From contig NZ_FNPT01000005.1 of assembly GCF_900107375.1 (NCBI RefSeq), positions 1 to 64,000 of the forward strand: 64,000 nucleotides of DNA, given 5' to 3'. The first letter of the stretch is position 1. Each line of letters opens with the position of its first letter. The notes below the pieces were generated by a model that saw nothing but the letters and a program-made list of their open reading frames with translations, ran no database searches and was not told where the DNA came from. The position numbers and the translations under genes were made by a program. Shown piece after piece: positions 37,601-49,598 of this stretch. Source of the stretch: Lysobacter sp. yr284 (lineage in GTDB: Bacteria; Pseudomonadota; Gammaproteobacteria; Xanthomonadales; Xanthomonadaceae).

Positions 37601-37699
37601 CTGGGCAAGGGCGAGACCGGCATTCGGAAGGACCAACGCTGCGAGCAACGCGCAGCTGAGACGGTGCCGTCGCGGAGCGACGGGATTGCGTGAAGCCAT
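34673..37699 (-). CDS. TonB-dependent outer-membrane receptor
   Basis: A 1008-residue outer-membrane active transporter. It has a signal peptide ending GLALA, then a plug domain with VTVTGSRI (TonB-box-like region), RGMDPTRTLILLNGRR and IEVLKDGASSIYGSDAIAGV. A long beta-barrel follows and ends in the aromatic residue Phe (FFLNVQAKF). The barrel length and the adjacent S9 peptidase suggest import of peptides or peptide-like compounds, but the substrate cannot be told. The roughly 385-base gap upstream is AT-rich (TTAACG, TTAACC, CAACCTAAC) and probably holds the promoter and a regulator site; no gene is seen in it. Confidence 0.94.
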   Translation of the reverse strand: MASRNPVAPRRHRLSCALLAALVLPNAGLALAQDVATDKDAKPSAEEVASKNATSLETVTVTGSRIGRDTFTSVSPLQVITREETTLAGFNSTTGALQSTSVTGGQGQINNAYGGFVTNGGPGANTVGLRGMDPTRTLILLNGRRVAPAGSRGSVGSADLNVLPTSMIDHIEVLKDGASSIYGSDAIAGVINIVTRKNINELAVEAQYNVTEDGGGDETRYSLSWGKTGDRFSISGSFEAYDRNELTLGDRDWTRCNTDYRRTVTRDGSGNVTGVGEWGSADFKDPLTGMPKCYPITGTGSNGSAINSIGTELRPGVGAAGSVGNIFNRWRPNSSVSTGLVGYEGVAGGATNTNVRDTFDPRMLNRSLISPVEVKTGYIQGAYDLQALGNAEVYFELLGNRRESSQTGYSQLTLDYARGSILLPAQLQNALFQAQPTEISNGRPVAVRAFIGFGNNHSSQTVDFWKATGGLRGDFVWTDWRYDFMVSKSRSDADYTFDSFLTDRLARSLDVVAGPGGVVCRDPSGGCVAAPFLTTQVVGGKLPQDWKNYVYRPVTGNTLYEESTVNFSIDGPLFSLPYGDVRGAFGVEYRRAKIDDTPSADGVARNLYNLTSGDPTRGKDSVKEIYGEIEVPVLSGLKGAEELTFNLSARYTDYKSYGSDNTYKIGGLWTPLSWLTVRASYGTSYRAPALFEQFLGATTGFLSNSVDPCNNYGVDPDASISLAANCASEGLVPNFNATSGVTVINNGGAAQGLKAETSKNFTGGIILQPEMPKSWGDLSFAVDYYKIEVENGVARAGGAEILDRCYNDPDFRAGGGFCRLVAARAPGSNALTVQDSYVNLATDRVRGLDFTVRYVRDVGPGTLRTTLQATHFLEQSNKLFAEDALDDYNGNIGSPSMTATLDTTYDWKNWKFRYGLEWVDAMQSYGYYGLDRNTAAFKMHTEDYYLSHISAQFKLDKWTFTGGVRNLFDAEPKKISQSGAYNRVGNAPLYSGYDYVGRAFFLNVQAKF

Positions 37700-37994
37700 T
37701 AGAGCTTCCCCCTGATCGGTGGTTTTTTTCTATGTATTGCCGGCCGGTGTCGTCGTTCCCCGCGACAGCGGCGGCCCCCAAACTTGAACGTTAACGCTCA
37801 ATTAACCTCAACCTAACTGATACGGCGATCACTCGTCAACCACAAAGAAGGTTAAAAGTCTTGTCTTTTTTCGCCTGGATTTCACACACGCGCCGCCTTT
37901 GTGCAGTGCACAAAATTGGCGTTTAGCTGGCAACTGAACGCACCAGTTAGGTTCAAAACGCAGACGGGCGGGTCCGCCCTACCCCGGCGGACAT

Positions 37995-38029
37995 AAAAAA
38001 CCGCCGGACGCGGCGTGCGCGTCCGGCGG
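37995..38029 (-). terminator. intrinsic terminator of the EF-G paralogue gene
   Basis: Eleven-base stem CCGCCGGACGC (38001-38011) and GCGTCCGGCGG (38019-38029), with A6 (37995-38000) giving a U run on the minus strand, 57 bases past the stop. Confidence 0.85.
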
Positions 38030-38085
38030 CGGCATGACCAACCGGCCAAATGAAGCAAAGCGCCGCCCCGACGGGGCGGCCGAAC

Positions 38086-40146
38086 TCAGGCGGCCTTGGA
38101 GGCGCGCGCGGTTTCGTAACCGTCGAACACCATCGAGGCCGAGGCCCGTCCCTGGGTCAGCGAACGCAGCGTCGTCGTGTAGCCCGACAACTGCGCCAGC
38201 GGCGCGCGCGCGCTCACGTCGCTGCGGCCGCCCTTGTCGTCGATCGACAACACCCGGCCGGCGCGCCGTTGCAGGTCGCCGACCACGTCGCCGACGTTGG
38301 CCGCGGGCGTGTCCACCACCAGCGCCATCACCGGTTCGAGCAAGGTCGTGCCGGCCTGGGCCAGCGCAGCCTTGAGCGCGTCGGCGGCGGCGCGTTGGAA
38401 CGCCAGCTCCGAGGAGTCCACCGCGTGGGTCTCGCCGTCGGTCAGGCTGACGGTCAAACCCACCACTGGGAAGCCTTGCGGCCCTTCGGCCAGCGCCGCC
38501 CGCAGCCCCTTCTCGGTCGCGCCGACGAAGTTGCGCGGGACCACGCCGCCGACGGTGCGGTCGACGAACTCGAACAGTCCGTCCTCGCGCGGAGCCACGT
38601 CGATGACCACGCGCGCGTACTGGCCGCTGCCGCCGGTCTGCTTGGACAGCTTGCCTTCCACGCCGCGCACCGCCCAGCTCGGCGTTTCCTGATAGGCCAC
38701 GCGCGGCGAACCGGTGCGCACATCGACGTTCCACAGCTCGCGCAGGCGGTCGACCATCACTTCCAGGTGCAGCTCGCCCATGCCCCAAACCAAGGTCTCG
38801 CCGGTATCCGCATCGGTGCCGACGCGGAACGACGGGTCCTGCTGGGCCAGGCTCGCCAAACCCTGGCCGAGACGGATCAGGTCGGCGGAGTTGGCCGCGG
38901 TCAGACGCCACGACAACACCGCCGGCTGCGCCTGGATGCTGTCGAGCGCCAGGCGCGCGCCGGCGTCGCTGAGCGTTTCGCCGCTGATCGCGTCTTTCCA
39001 GCCCACGACCGCCACTATTTCGCCTGCGTACGCCACGTCCACGTCCTGGCCGCGGTCGGCTTGCACGACCTGCAAACGGCCGACCCGCAGCGCCTTCTCG
39101 CGCCGCGACGCCCACACCGTGTCGCCGACCCGCAGCGTGCCCGAGTACAGGCGCACGAAGGTCTGCGCGCCGTGCTCTTGCTGCACGATCTTGAACACCA
39201 GGCCGGCCAACGGGCCGTCCGCATCCGGCGCCAGTTCGGTTTCGCCGCGTTCGCTTTGCGCGCGCACGGCCGGCCGGTCCAGCGGCGACGGCAGGTAATC
39301 GACGATAGCGTCGAGCAGCGGTTCCACGCCCTTGTTCTTGAACGCGGAACCGGCCAGCACCGGGGTGCCCGCGCCGGCCAGGGTGGCCCGGCGCAGCGCG
39401 GCCTTGAGCAGCGCGGCGTCGATGGCGCGGCCGTCGAGGAAGGCCTCGGCGAGCGCGTCGTCGTGGTCGGCGACCGCTTCGACCAGGCGCTGGCGCGCCG
39501 GTTCGAAACGGACGGCTTCGTCATCGCTCCAGGGGTGGCGCGAGACGTTGCCGGCCTCGTCCCACGCCACGCGTTCGCGCGCGACGTAGTCGATCCAGCC
39601 GCTGAGCTCGGATTCGCTGCCGACGGTTTCGCCGAGCGCCCACGCCACCGCGTCGAGCTTCTCGCGCATCTGCGCGAGGGTGTGCTCGAGCGAGGCGCCG
39701 ACGCGGTCCATCTTGTTGACGAACGCGATCAGCGGCACGCCGTGGCGGCGCGCCTGGCGCCACACGGTTTCCGATTGCGGCTGCACGCCGTCGACGCCGC
39801 TGAACACCGCCACCGCGCCGTCGAGCACGCGCAGCGAGCGTTCGACTTCGATGGCGAAGTCGATGTGGCCCGGGGTGTCGATGACGGTGAGGCGATGCTC
39901 GGCGCCGTCGTGCGGCGTCCAGCGCGCCTGCACGGCGGCGGCGCCGATGGTGATGCCGCGGCGGCGTTCGATCGGGTCGAAGTCGGTGGTGGCGGCGCCG
40001 TCGTGAACTTCGCCGGTGCGGTGGATCGCGCCGGTTTTCCACAACAGGCGTTCGGTCAGCGTGGTCTTGCCCGCGTCGACGTGGGCGATGATGCCGAGGT
40101 TGCGCCAAAGGCTGGCGGAGGTGCGGCGGGTAAGCGGGGTGTTCAT
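38086..40146 (-). CDS. elongation factor G paralogue (EF-G-like translational GTPase)
   Basis: A 686-residue ribosomal translocase-like GTPase. The GTPase motifs are intact: AHVDAGKTTL (G1), RRGITI (G2), DTPGHIDF (G3), VNKMDR (G4) and a G5-like SAF. Domains II-V follow, with GMGELHLEV and GGVVPRNFV typical of EF-G. It lacks a neighbouring rpsL, rpsG or tuf gene, so it is not the str-operon copy. The start at 40146 begins the family-like region (MNTPLTRR); an in-frame ATG at 40173 is possible. Neither has a good ribosome site. Upstream are a strong-site nine-codon ORF and an intrinsic terminator, suggesting attenuation. Confidence 0.88.
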   Translation of the reverse strand: MNTPLTRRTSASLWRNLGIIAHVDAGKTTLTERLLWKTGAIHRTGEVHDGAATTDFDPIERRRGITIGAAAVQARWTPHDGAEHRLTVIDTPGHIDFAIEVERSLRVLDGAVAVFSGVDGVQPQSETVWRQARRHGVPLIAFVNKMDRVGASLEHTLAQMREKLDAVAWALGETVGSESELSGWIDYVARERVAWDEAGNVSRHPWSDDEAVRFEPARQRLVEAVADHDDALAEAFLDGRAIDAALLKAALRRATLAGAGTPVLAGSAFKNKGVEPLLDAIVDYLPSPLDRPAVRAQSERGETELAPDADGPLAGLVFKIVQQEHGAQTFVRLYSGTLRVGDTVWASRREKALRVGRLQVVQADRGQDVDVAYAGEIVAVVGWKDAISGETLSDAGARLALDSIQAQPAVLSWRLTAANSADLIRLGQGLASLAQQDPSFRVGTDADTGETLVWGMGELHLEVMVDRLRELWNVDVRTGSPRVAYQETPSWAVRGVEGKLSKQTGGSGQYARVVIDVAPREDGLFEFVDRTVGGVVPRNFVGATEKGLRAALAEGPQGFPVVGLTVSLTDGETHAVDSSELAFQRAAADALKAALAQAGTTLLEPVMALVVDTPAANVGDVVGDLQRRAGRVLSIDDKGGRSDVSARAPLAQLSGYTTTLRSLTQGRASASMVFDGYETARASKAA

Positions 40147-40213
40147 GAGCAGGTTCGCATTCGTGGCCAACATCGGGGTCGCCGCGCGCCCCGGTTGGCT
40201 GCGGGATGCGCGG

Positions 40214-40243
40214 CTAGGCTTGGGTGTCTTCCGTGGTATTCAC
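40214..40243 (-). other. nine-codon upstream ORF with strong ribosome site, before the EF-G paralogue
   Basis: On the minus strand, AAGGAG (40252-40257) is followed after eight bases by GTG (40243), AAT ACC ACG GAA GAC ACC CAA GCC and TAG. It ends about 40 bases before the first possible EF-G start. EF-G has no good ribosome site of its own, so this peptide (MNTTEDTQA) may be a leader that couples or controls translation. Confidence 0.45.
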
Positions 40244-40324
40244 GACACGTTCTCCTTGGTTTTCCGGGTGTTGCGACGAGGGGACGACCGGCGTACGCCG
40301 GCGGTTCGCGAAAAGGCGGGCAAT

Positions 40325-40348
40325 AAAAAAGCACCCGGGCGGGTGCTT
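40325..40348 (-). terminator. intrinsic terminator in the EF-G leader region
   Basis: Stem AAGCACCC (40329-40336) and GGGTGCTT (40341-40348) with A6 on the left side and GTTTT on the right, so it can act on both strands. On the minus strand it lies about 180 bases before the EF-G start and about 390 bases after the SMC-like gene, so it could be that operon's terminator or an attenuator. Confidence 0.75.
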
Positions 40349-40614
40349 GTTTTCGTACGACTTGGGACGACGCGGGTCAGATCGACCGCGAAGCCAAGAT
40401 CGCAGGAGGCAGGCGCACCCGGCCCACGCTCGCGCGCAGGGCGTTCAGCGATATCAGGAGCGGGAAGCGCTGCATGACGGGGTGGCCTGAGGAAAGGGGT
40501 GGGTGTTGCGTGTGCATATCGTAGGGGCGGCGCGGCGGGAGTCAAGCCGCGCGGGGGCCGCCGCGGTGGGATTTATCGTTCCATTCCCACGCCCCGACGG
40601 ACCGTCGGCCGCTT

Positions 40615-40715
40615 CCTGTAGGAGCGGCGCGAGCCGCGACCGCGACAACGCAACCACGACGAAGGTTGCGGCGTAGGTGCGTTGTCGCGGTCGCGGCTCG
40701 CGCCGCTCCTACAGG
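40615..40715. repeat. type-B palindromic repeat
   Basis: It begins CCTGTAGGAGCGGCGCGAGCC and ends GCGCCGCTCCTACAGG, with CGACCGCGACAACGCAACC inside. It lies 19 bases after the stop of the SMC-like ATPase gene. Confidence 0.82.
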
Positions 40716-40733
40716 GGGCAAACGAGGCCGCGT

Positions 40734-43541
40734 TTAAGCGGCCTTGCCCTTCGCCTCGACCTGCCGCTTGAGCACCGCCACCGGCTCGGCCCAGGTATTG
40801 CCGCCGCGGCGCTTGCTCGTGGTCAGCACCAGATCCGACGGATCGAACACGTTGAGGTTGTGGGTGATCGGCGTGGTCAGGATGTACTGGGCGTCGGTGG
40901 CGCGCAGGAAGCGGCCGACCTTCTCGATGTTGAACACGTCCAGGTGCGCGAACGGTTCGTCGATGAACACGAAGCCGCCCGGCTGGTCTTCGTCGCGCAG
41001 CAGCGCCACCAACAGCAGCAACGACTTCATCACCTGCTGGCCGCCCGAGGCTTCGCCGTCGTCCAGGCCGATCCAGCCCTTGCGGTCGAAGTCGAAACGC
41101 ACCGACAGGCCGGCCTGGGCCAGCGCGACGTCGTTGTTGGCCAGCTCCGGCATGTCGGCGTCGACGCCGATGCCGGCCAGTTCGCCGAGCGCGGCGAGGT
41201 TCTTCTTGTAGCGGCGCACGGTTGCGCGCAGCACGTTGATGTAGGCGCCGCGCGCTTCCTCGGTGAGGCGCTTGGCGCGGTCCAGATGGCCCTCGCGGCG
41301 CATGATCGAGCTGGCCAAGTCGTCGTGGTCGGCGCCGATCTTGTCGCGCAACGGCACGCACGACTCGTCGGTAACGAAGCCGCCGCGCTCCAGGCGGTCG
41401 TCGATGCGCTCCATCTCGCGGCGCACCGCCGAGGCGCTTTCGTACTCCTCGCGCGCGGCGTGCAACGCGGCCGCGGTGCGCCACGACTCGGGCATGATCG
41501 CGCGCTTGCGCCGGTAATCGACGATGCGCTGGATCAGGCTGTGGCGCTCGCCGTTGATCTGCGAGCCGCGCTCGCGCAGTTCGCGCGCCAGCGCGTCGAT
41601 CTGGCCCTGGCGCTTGGCCGCGGCGATGCCCTCGGCCTTGTCCTGGTCGCCGGCCGCGTCGATGCGCGCGCGCGCCTCGCTCAACGCGGCGGCGGCGGCG
41701 CCGGCGGCTTCGGCCAGTTCCGGCAGGCGCTCGGCGGCGGCGGCGAATTCGCCGGCGCGGGTCACCAGTTCCTGGGTCGCGTCCAGGCCGAGCAGGCGCG
41801 ACTGGTCGGCGTCCACGCGCTGACTCAGTTCCTGCAATTCGGCTTCGCGCGAGTGCGCGCGCTGGACGATGGTCTCCTGCTCGACGCGCAGCTCGGCCAG
41901 TTGCGACTGGCGCGCGCCGCTGCCGAAGTGCTGCTGGTTGCCGCCGATGTGGCGGCCGCCGCGGCTTTCGCGCAGATAGCCCTTCTGGGTGATCCAGTCC
42001 TGCTGCGCCGGCAGGCGCGAGCCGTGCTCGATGTCGGTGACGCGGCGGATGCGGTCGAGCTGGCGCGGCAGCCACGCCGGCGGATCGGCGGAGAAGCGCA
42101 CCACTTCCAGCAGCGAACCCGCGCTGGGCTTGGGCACCGGCGCGCGCTCGGCGACGATGAAGTGGCGGTACTGCTGGCTTTCGCCGAGCTGCCACGCGGT
42201 GCGCGCGTCCTTCGGGTTTTCCAGCACCAACAGGTGCCGGTACGGCGCCAGCACCGCTTCGACCGCGACCGACCATTGCGGGTCGACGATCTCGACCAGT
42301 TCGGTCAGCACGTGGTGATCGATGTCGGCCTTGAGCAGGCTGCTGCGGAAATCGCGTTCGAACGGCTCGACGATGCGTCCGCCGCCGCTGAGCGCGGCCA
42401 GCTGCGCGGCCAGTTCGCCGGCGCGCTTGCGGTCGCGCTCGGCTTCCAGCTTCAGTTCGGCCTGGCGGCGACGGCCGTTCTCGACCGCGGCGCTGAGCGC
42501 GTCGACGTCGAGCTCGCCGCGCTGCGCCTGCAGCCTGGCCAGTTCGTCGCGGCGCTTGACCAGCATCTCGGCGTCGCGCGCGGCGTCGCGTGCCTGGGTG
42601 AAGGTCTGCTCGCTGGCGGCGACCTGGCGGCGCGCCTCGCGCATGGCTTCGACCAGGGTCTCGCGGCCGCCGGAGGCGACCGCATCCTCGCGCTGCATGT
42701 CGTCGAGCATGCGCTCGCGCTCGCGCAGCGCGCGGCGCAGGCCGGTCAGGCGCGGCTTGGCGCCTTCGATGGCGTTGCGCTGGTCGGCCAGTTCGACCTT
42801 GGGCGCGATTTCGGTTTCCAGGCGCTGGCGCTGGTTGCGCAGCGCGTTGTAGTCCTCGAACGAACGCACGTCGGCCTTGGCCGATTCCAGGCGCAGGTGG
42901 AGGCCGGCGAGGTCCTGGCCGAGCTGCTGCAATTCCTTTTCGACGTCGAACTGCTCGGTGCGCGCGCGCTGGTAGTCGTCGAGCACGGCCTTGTCTTCGA
43001 ACACGTCGAAGATCAGCTGCAGCAGTTCGCGCGGCGAATACTGGCAGAGCTTGTCGGTGGCGCCCTGCTCCAGGGTCAGCACCCGGCAGATCGCCCGGGT
43101 CAGGCCGGCGCCGGCCAGGCGCACGCGGTAATCGCGCACGCCGAGCCATTCGCCGCCCTGCTCCAGCGTTTCCACCGGCACGTCGCCGCCGACGATCTGG
43201 TAATCGCGGCTCCAGTCGCCGCCGCGCTTGCGGATGCGGCAGGCCAGGGTGACCTGGTCGTCCTTGATCGGGAAGAACGGCCGGCCGCCGCGACGGTCGG
43301 GGCTGTTGCTGACCACCGCGCGCAGCCAGGCGTACGGCTTGCCGTTGTGGCGCAGGTAGGTCTTGTAGTCGCGCGCGGTGTCGCGGTCTTCGATCGCCAG
43401 CAGGGTGCGCAGCGCGTCGAGCAAGGTGGTCTTGCCCGAGCCGTTGGGCCCGACCACGGTGACGATGGACGCGTCCAGCGGCAGCTGGAAGCGCTGCCAA
43501 TAGTCCCAGTGCACGACTTCGAGCGAGCGGAACTCAAACAT
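40734..43541 (-). CDS. mksB: SMC-like ATPase, MksB/JetC type
   Basis: A 935-residue ATPase of the SMC/MukB-like class. The Walker A motif VVGPNGSGKTTLLDALRTLL lies near residue 30. Long coiled-coil arms rich in Arg, Glu, Ala and Gln run from about 180 to 760 around a central hinge-like part. The C-terminal head has the signature-like GEASGGQQVMKS and Walker B FVFIDEPFAHLD. Length is short for MukB (about 1480) and JetC (about 1100), and fits MksB, the small MukB-like condensin ATPase. It overlaps the upstream gene by 8 bases and is the last gene of a three-gene operon. Its role is probably chromosome compaction or plasmid restriction; which of these is not settled by sequence. Confidence 0.85.
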   Translation of the reverse strand: MFEFRSLEVVHWDYWQRFQLPLDASIVTVVGPNGSGKTTLLDALRTLLAIEDRDTARDYKTYLRHNGKPYAWLRAVVSNSPDRRGGRPFFPIKDDQVTLACRIRKRGGDWSRDYQIVGGDVPVETLEQGGEWLGVRDYRVRLAGAGLTRAICRVLTLEQGATDKLCQYSPRELLQLIFDVFEDKAVLDDYQRARTEQFDVEKELQQLGQDLAGLHLRLESAKADVRSFEDYNALRNQRQRLETEIAPKVELADQRNAIEGAKPRLTGLRRALRERERMLDDMQREDAVASGGRETLVEAMREARRQVAASEQTFTQARDAARDAEMLVKRRDELARLQAQRGELDVDALSAAVENGRRRQAELKLEAERDRKRAGELAAQLAALSGGGRIVEPFERDFRSSLLKADIDHHVLTELVEIVDPQWSVAVEAVLAPYRHLLVLENPKDARTAWQLGESQQYRHFIVAERAPVPKPSAGSLLEVVRFSADPPAWLPRQLDRIRRVTDIEHGSRLPAQQDWITQKGYLRESRGGRHIGGNQQHFGSGARQSQLAELRVEQETIVQRAHSREAELQELSQRVDADQSRLLGLDATQELVTRAGEFAAAAERLPELAEAAGAAAAALSEARARIDAAGDQDKAEGIAAAKRQGQIDALARELRERGSQINGERHSLIQRIVDYRRKRAIMPESWRTAAALHAAREEYESASAVRREMERIDDRLERGGFVTDESCVPLRDKIGADHDDLASSIMRREGHLDRAKRLTEEARGAYINVLRATVRRYKKNLAALGELAGIGVDADMPELANNDVALAQAGLSVRFDFDRKGWIGLDDGEASGGQQVMKSLLLLVALLRDEDQPGGFVFIDEPFAHLDVFNIEKVGRFLRATDAQYILTTPITHNLNVFDPSDLVLTTSKRRGGNTWAEPVAVLKRQVEAKGKAA

Positions 43542-44486
43542 CGGCCGCGGCCTCCTCGTGCTTCATGTCTTCGGGTGGGACGGGGTCGTCTTGCGCGGCG
43601 GGTTCGTCGGCCGCATCGGGCGCTTGCTCGCCGACCGAATCGGCCTGCGCCGCGACCGCTTCGGGCAGCGCTTCGGTTTGGTCCGGCGCATGCACGCTTT
43701 CGACCGCTTCGATCGCGGCCTGGAACGCATCGTAGTCGTCGGCCTGCAAGCCCGCCGCGGCCAGCGCCGCGTCGGCCAGCTCGGCCGCGGTCGCGCGCTC
43801 GCTTTCGCTCTCGAGCAAGGCGTCGGCGGCTTCGCGCTCGGCCATCTCCAGTGCGTGCTGGCGCGCTTCGGCGACCACGAACGACAGCGCGCCGTCCATC
43901 ACCCGGCCGGCGATGCGTTCGTAGTCGAACGCCAGGTCCAGCATCGGGCCCTCGTGGATGCGCTCCTTGCGCCGCACGATGAAGCCCTGTCGCGCCAGCG
44001 AGCCGAGGTTGAACTGGATCCGGGTCTTGCCGCCGAGCTTCTCGCCGAAGTCGGCCATCAGCGTGCGTTCGTTGATCGGCTCGACCACTTCGGCGCCGAC
44101 CGGCACCGGCTTGAGCTCGGCGAACATCTGCTCCTGGTCCTGGTCGCGGTCGGCCTTCTGCCGGGCGATCTGGCGCTGGCGCTTGGGCAGCACCAGCAGC
44201 GCCCACAGCACCACCAGCAAGGCGATGGCGTCGCGGTCGAGCTGCAGGTTGGTCGAGGACCAGGCTTTGGCGCTGCCGAACACCGCCGACTCCTGCGGCC
44301 GGGCGATGCCGACCGCGATGTGCGCGGCATAGGGATGTTCGAGCAGGCGCATGCCGACCGAGGCCAGGCGGCGGTCGAGGTCGTTGCGCAGTTCGGCGTC
44401 GGTCAGCAGTTCGCGGACGGCGGTGTCGTCGCGCGACAGCCAGCGTTCGGCCAGCAGTCGCGCGATCAGGGAAGCGATGGGGTCGT

Positions 44487-44490
<4 letters not shown>
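43534..44490 (-). CDS. mksE: MksE/JetB-like condensin accessory protein
   Basis: A 318-residue protein. It overlaps the MksF-like gene upstream by 4 bases (ATGA) and the SMC-like gene downstream by 8 bases, so it is firmly in one operon. Its core (LLEHPYAAHIAVGIA, then LDRDAIALLVVLWALLVLPKRQ) is like the small MksE/JetB (DUF4194-type) subunits that dimerise and bind the kleisin. A C-terminal tail of about 80 residues is acidic and proline/alanine-rich, unusual for the family, and may be disordered. The start at 44490 was chosen for the overlap. Confidence 0.75.
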
Positions 44491-48323
<3,833 letters not shown>

Positions 48324-48331
48324 GCCGCGCG

Positions 48332-48359
48332 ATCCACACATATATATGTATGTGTGGAT
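48332..48359. repeat. AT-rich imperfect palindrome just after fadH
   Basis: ATCCACACATATATATGTATGTGTGGAT reads nearly the same on both strands. It lies 9 bases after the fadH stop and stands out in a GC-rich region. It could form a hairpin on either strand. Confidence 0.6.
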
Positions 48360-48390
48360 GCGCTACTCGCATGCGCCTGCGTGCCTGCCC

Positions 48391-48492
48391 CCTGTAGGAG
48401 CGACGCGAGTCGCGATCGCGACAACGCGGCTGCGATGGAAGCGGCGGCGTAGTTGCGTTGTCGCAGTCGCGACTCGCGTCGCTCCTACAGGG
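48391..48492. repeat. type-B palindromic repeat
   Basis: It begins CCTGTAGGAGCGACGCGAGTCGCGA and ends CGCGTCGCTCCTACAGG, with CGACAACGCGG in the core. It is diverged from the copies at 27050 and 40615. Confidence 0.8.
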
Positions 48493-48495
48493 CGA

Positions 48496-49030
48496 GCACG
48501 CGACCCCCGAAGTGGGTCGAAACCCCACCCCGACCGGCTTCTGTAGGGCTGTCTGTGACCGCTTACCCCAATCGGTGGGGTCGGCTTGGCCATCGTGGCC
48601 CGAAATCCCACCCCGGCCGGAGTCCACCACCGCCCGGAGACGCCAAACACCCCTCCCCTACTTTGCTGAACCAGCTCGCTCACACAAGGGTGAGACAACG
48701 TGGGCACGCTTCGTGCCGGCACAAAGCCTTTCAGAACCAAGCACCTAGCGCCTGTTCAGAATAAAAACTCCAACTAAATTAGAAACTTGGATTTTGTCGT
48801 TCAGTGTCGGTTTGGATTCGCGTCGCTACCGTTCGCCGACTTTTCCGCCGCCCCCTGCAGAGGCGGCACCCACCACCGCCCCGGGCGCTCATTTGCCCCC
48901 GGTCCCGGTGACGGGGCAAAAGCGCGCCGCTAGAGCCGCTGCCCTCCCCAGTACGCCATGTCGGCCTCACCGCCGTCCCTTTCCTCCCCTGCGGAGGATG
49001 GACGACCCAGTGCGGCCCGACGCAACGGAG
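48496..49030. other. gene-free stretch with atypical base composition
   Basis: No gene can be supported here. It holds a locally repeated motif, GAAACCCCACCCCGACCGG near 48520 and GAAATCCCACCCCGGCCGG near 48602, and a low-GC patch TTCAGAATAAAAACTCCAACTAAATTAG near 48757-48784. The patch could be a promoter region for the downstream SleB-like gene or the remnant of a mobile element; no transposase frame is present. Confidence 0.4.
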
Positions 49031-49043
49031 CAAGGAGTCCGAT

Positions 49044-49502
49044 ATGAAACTGGCTTGGATATTGTGGCTGGCCTCCGTGCTTCCGCCGCAGACCGCCGAC
49101 TCGCTGTGTTTGAGCACCACCGTCTACCTGGAAGCCCGCGACCAGTCCCAACGCGGCCAGCAAGCCGTCGCCGAGGTGGCCCTGCGCCGCCGCGACAGCG
49201 GCATCTGGGGCGACACCGTGTGCGAGGTCGTCACCGCCAACAAGCAGTTCGCCCCGACCCTGGTCTCGCCGGGCACGCGCCTGAGCAATTCCGAAGCCTG
49301 GGCCGAGTCCGTCAACGTGGCCCTGGCCGCGGAGCGCAACTGGGCCCTGCCGGCCGGCCAGCGCAAGGAGATCGTGCCCGGCGCGAGCCACTTCGCCGCG
49401 CACGCCATCGCCAGCCCTTCGTGGCGCAACGCCTACCAGGTGGCGACGATCGGCGATCACACGTTCTACAAGGTGCAGGCGCTGAAGCCGCGGCGCGGCT
49501 GA
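49044..49502 (+). CDS. SleB-like cell-wall hydrolase (Hydrolase_2 family)
   Basis: A 152-residue protein of the SleB/CwlJ-type family, which cleaves peptidoglycan. It has VYLEARDQSQ with the glutamate likely to be catalytic, then GQQAVAEVALRR, and conserved aromatic and glycine residues later (FAPTLVSPG, GDHTFYKV). The short N-terminus MKLAWILWLASVLPP is a possible signal sequence, so the enzyme may act in the periplasm. A strong AAGGAG site fixes the start. It stands alone after the gene-free stretch. Confidence 0.82.
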   Translation: MKLAWILWLASVLPPQTADSLCLSTTVYLEARDQSQRGQQAVAEVALRRRDSGIWGDTVCEVVTANKQFAPTLVSPGTRLSNSEAWAESVNVALAAERNWALPAGQRKEIVPGASHFAAHAIASPSWRNAYQVATIGDHTFYKVQALKPRRG

Positions 49503-49598
49503 GCGCGCCTCGTAACGCACCGTTGCACCGGCTTGCTTGAGCATGTGGCCCCGGAGCGGCGATAGTCGCCGGCTCACCACCCGAGGGGTCGCCACACC

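Noticed and set aside
38086-40146. TetM/TetO-type ribosomal protection protein
   Set aside because: The N-terminal sequence (GEVHDGAATTDFDP, SGVDGVQPQSETVWRQA) is closer to EF-G than to TetM.
40377-40517. 46-codon ORF in the EF-G leader as a real gene
   Set aside because: It has no ribosome site at either methionine; it is mentioned only as part of the leader.
48496-49030. insertion sequence remnant
   Set aside because: No transposase frame, no clear terminal inverted repeats and no target-site duplication could be seen. Kept only as an atypical region.
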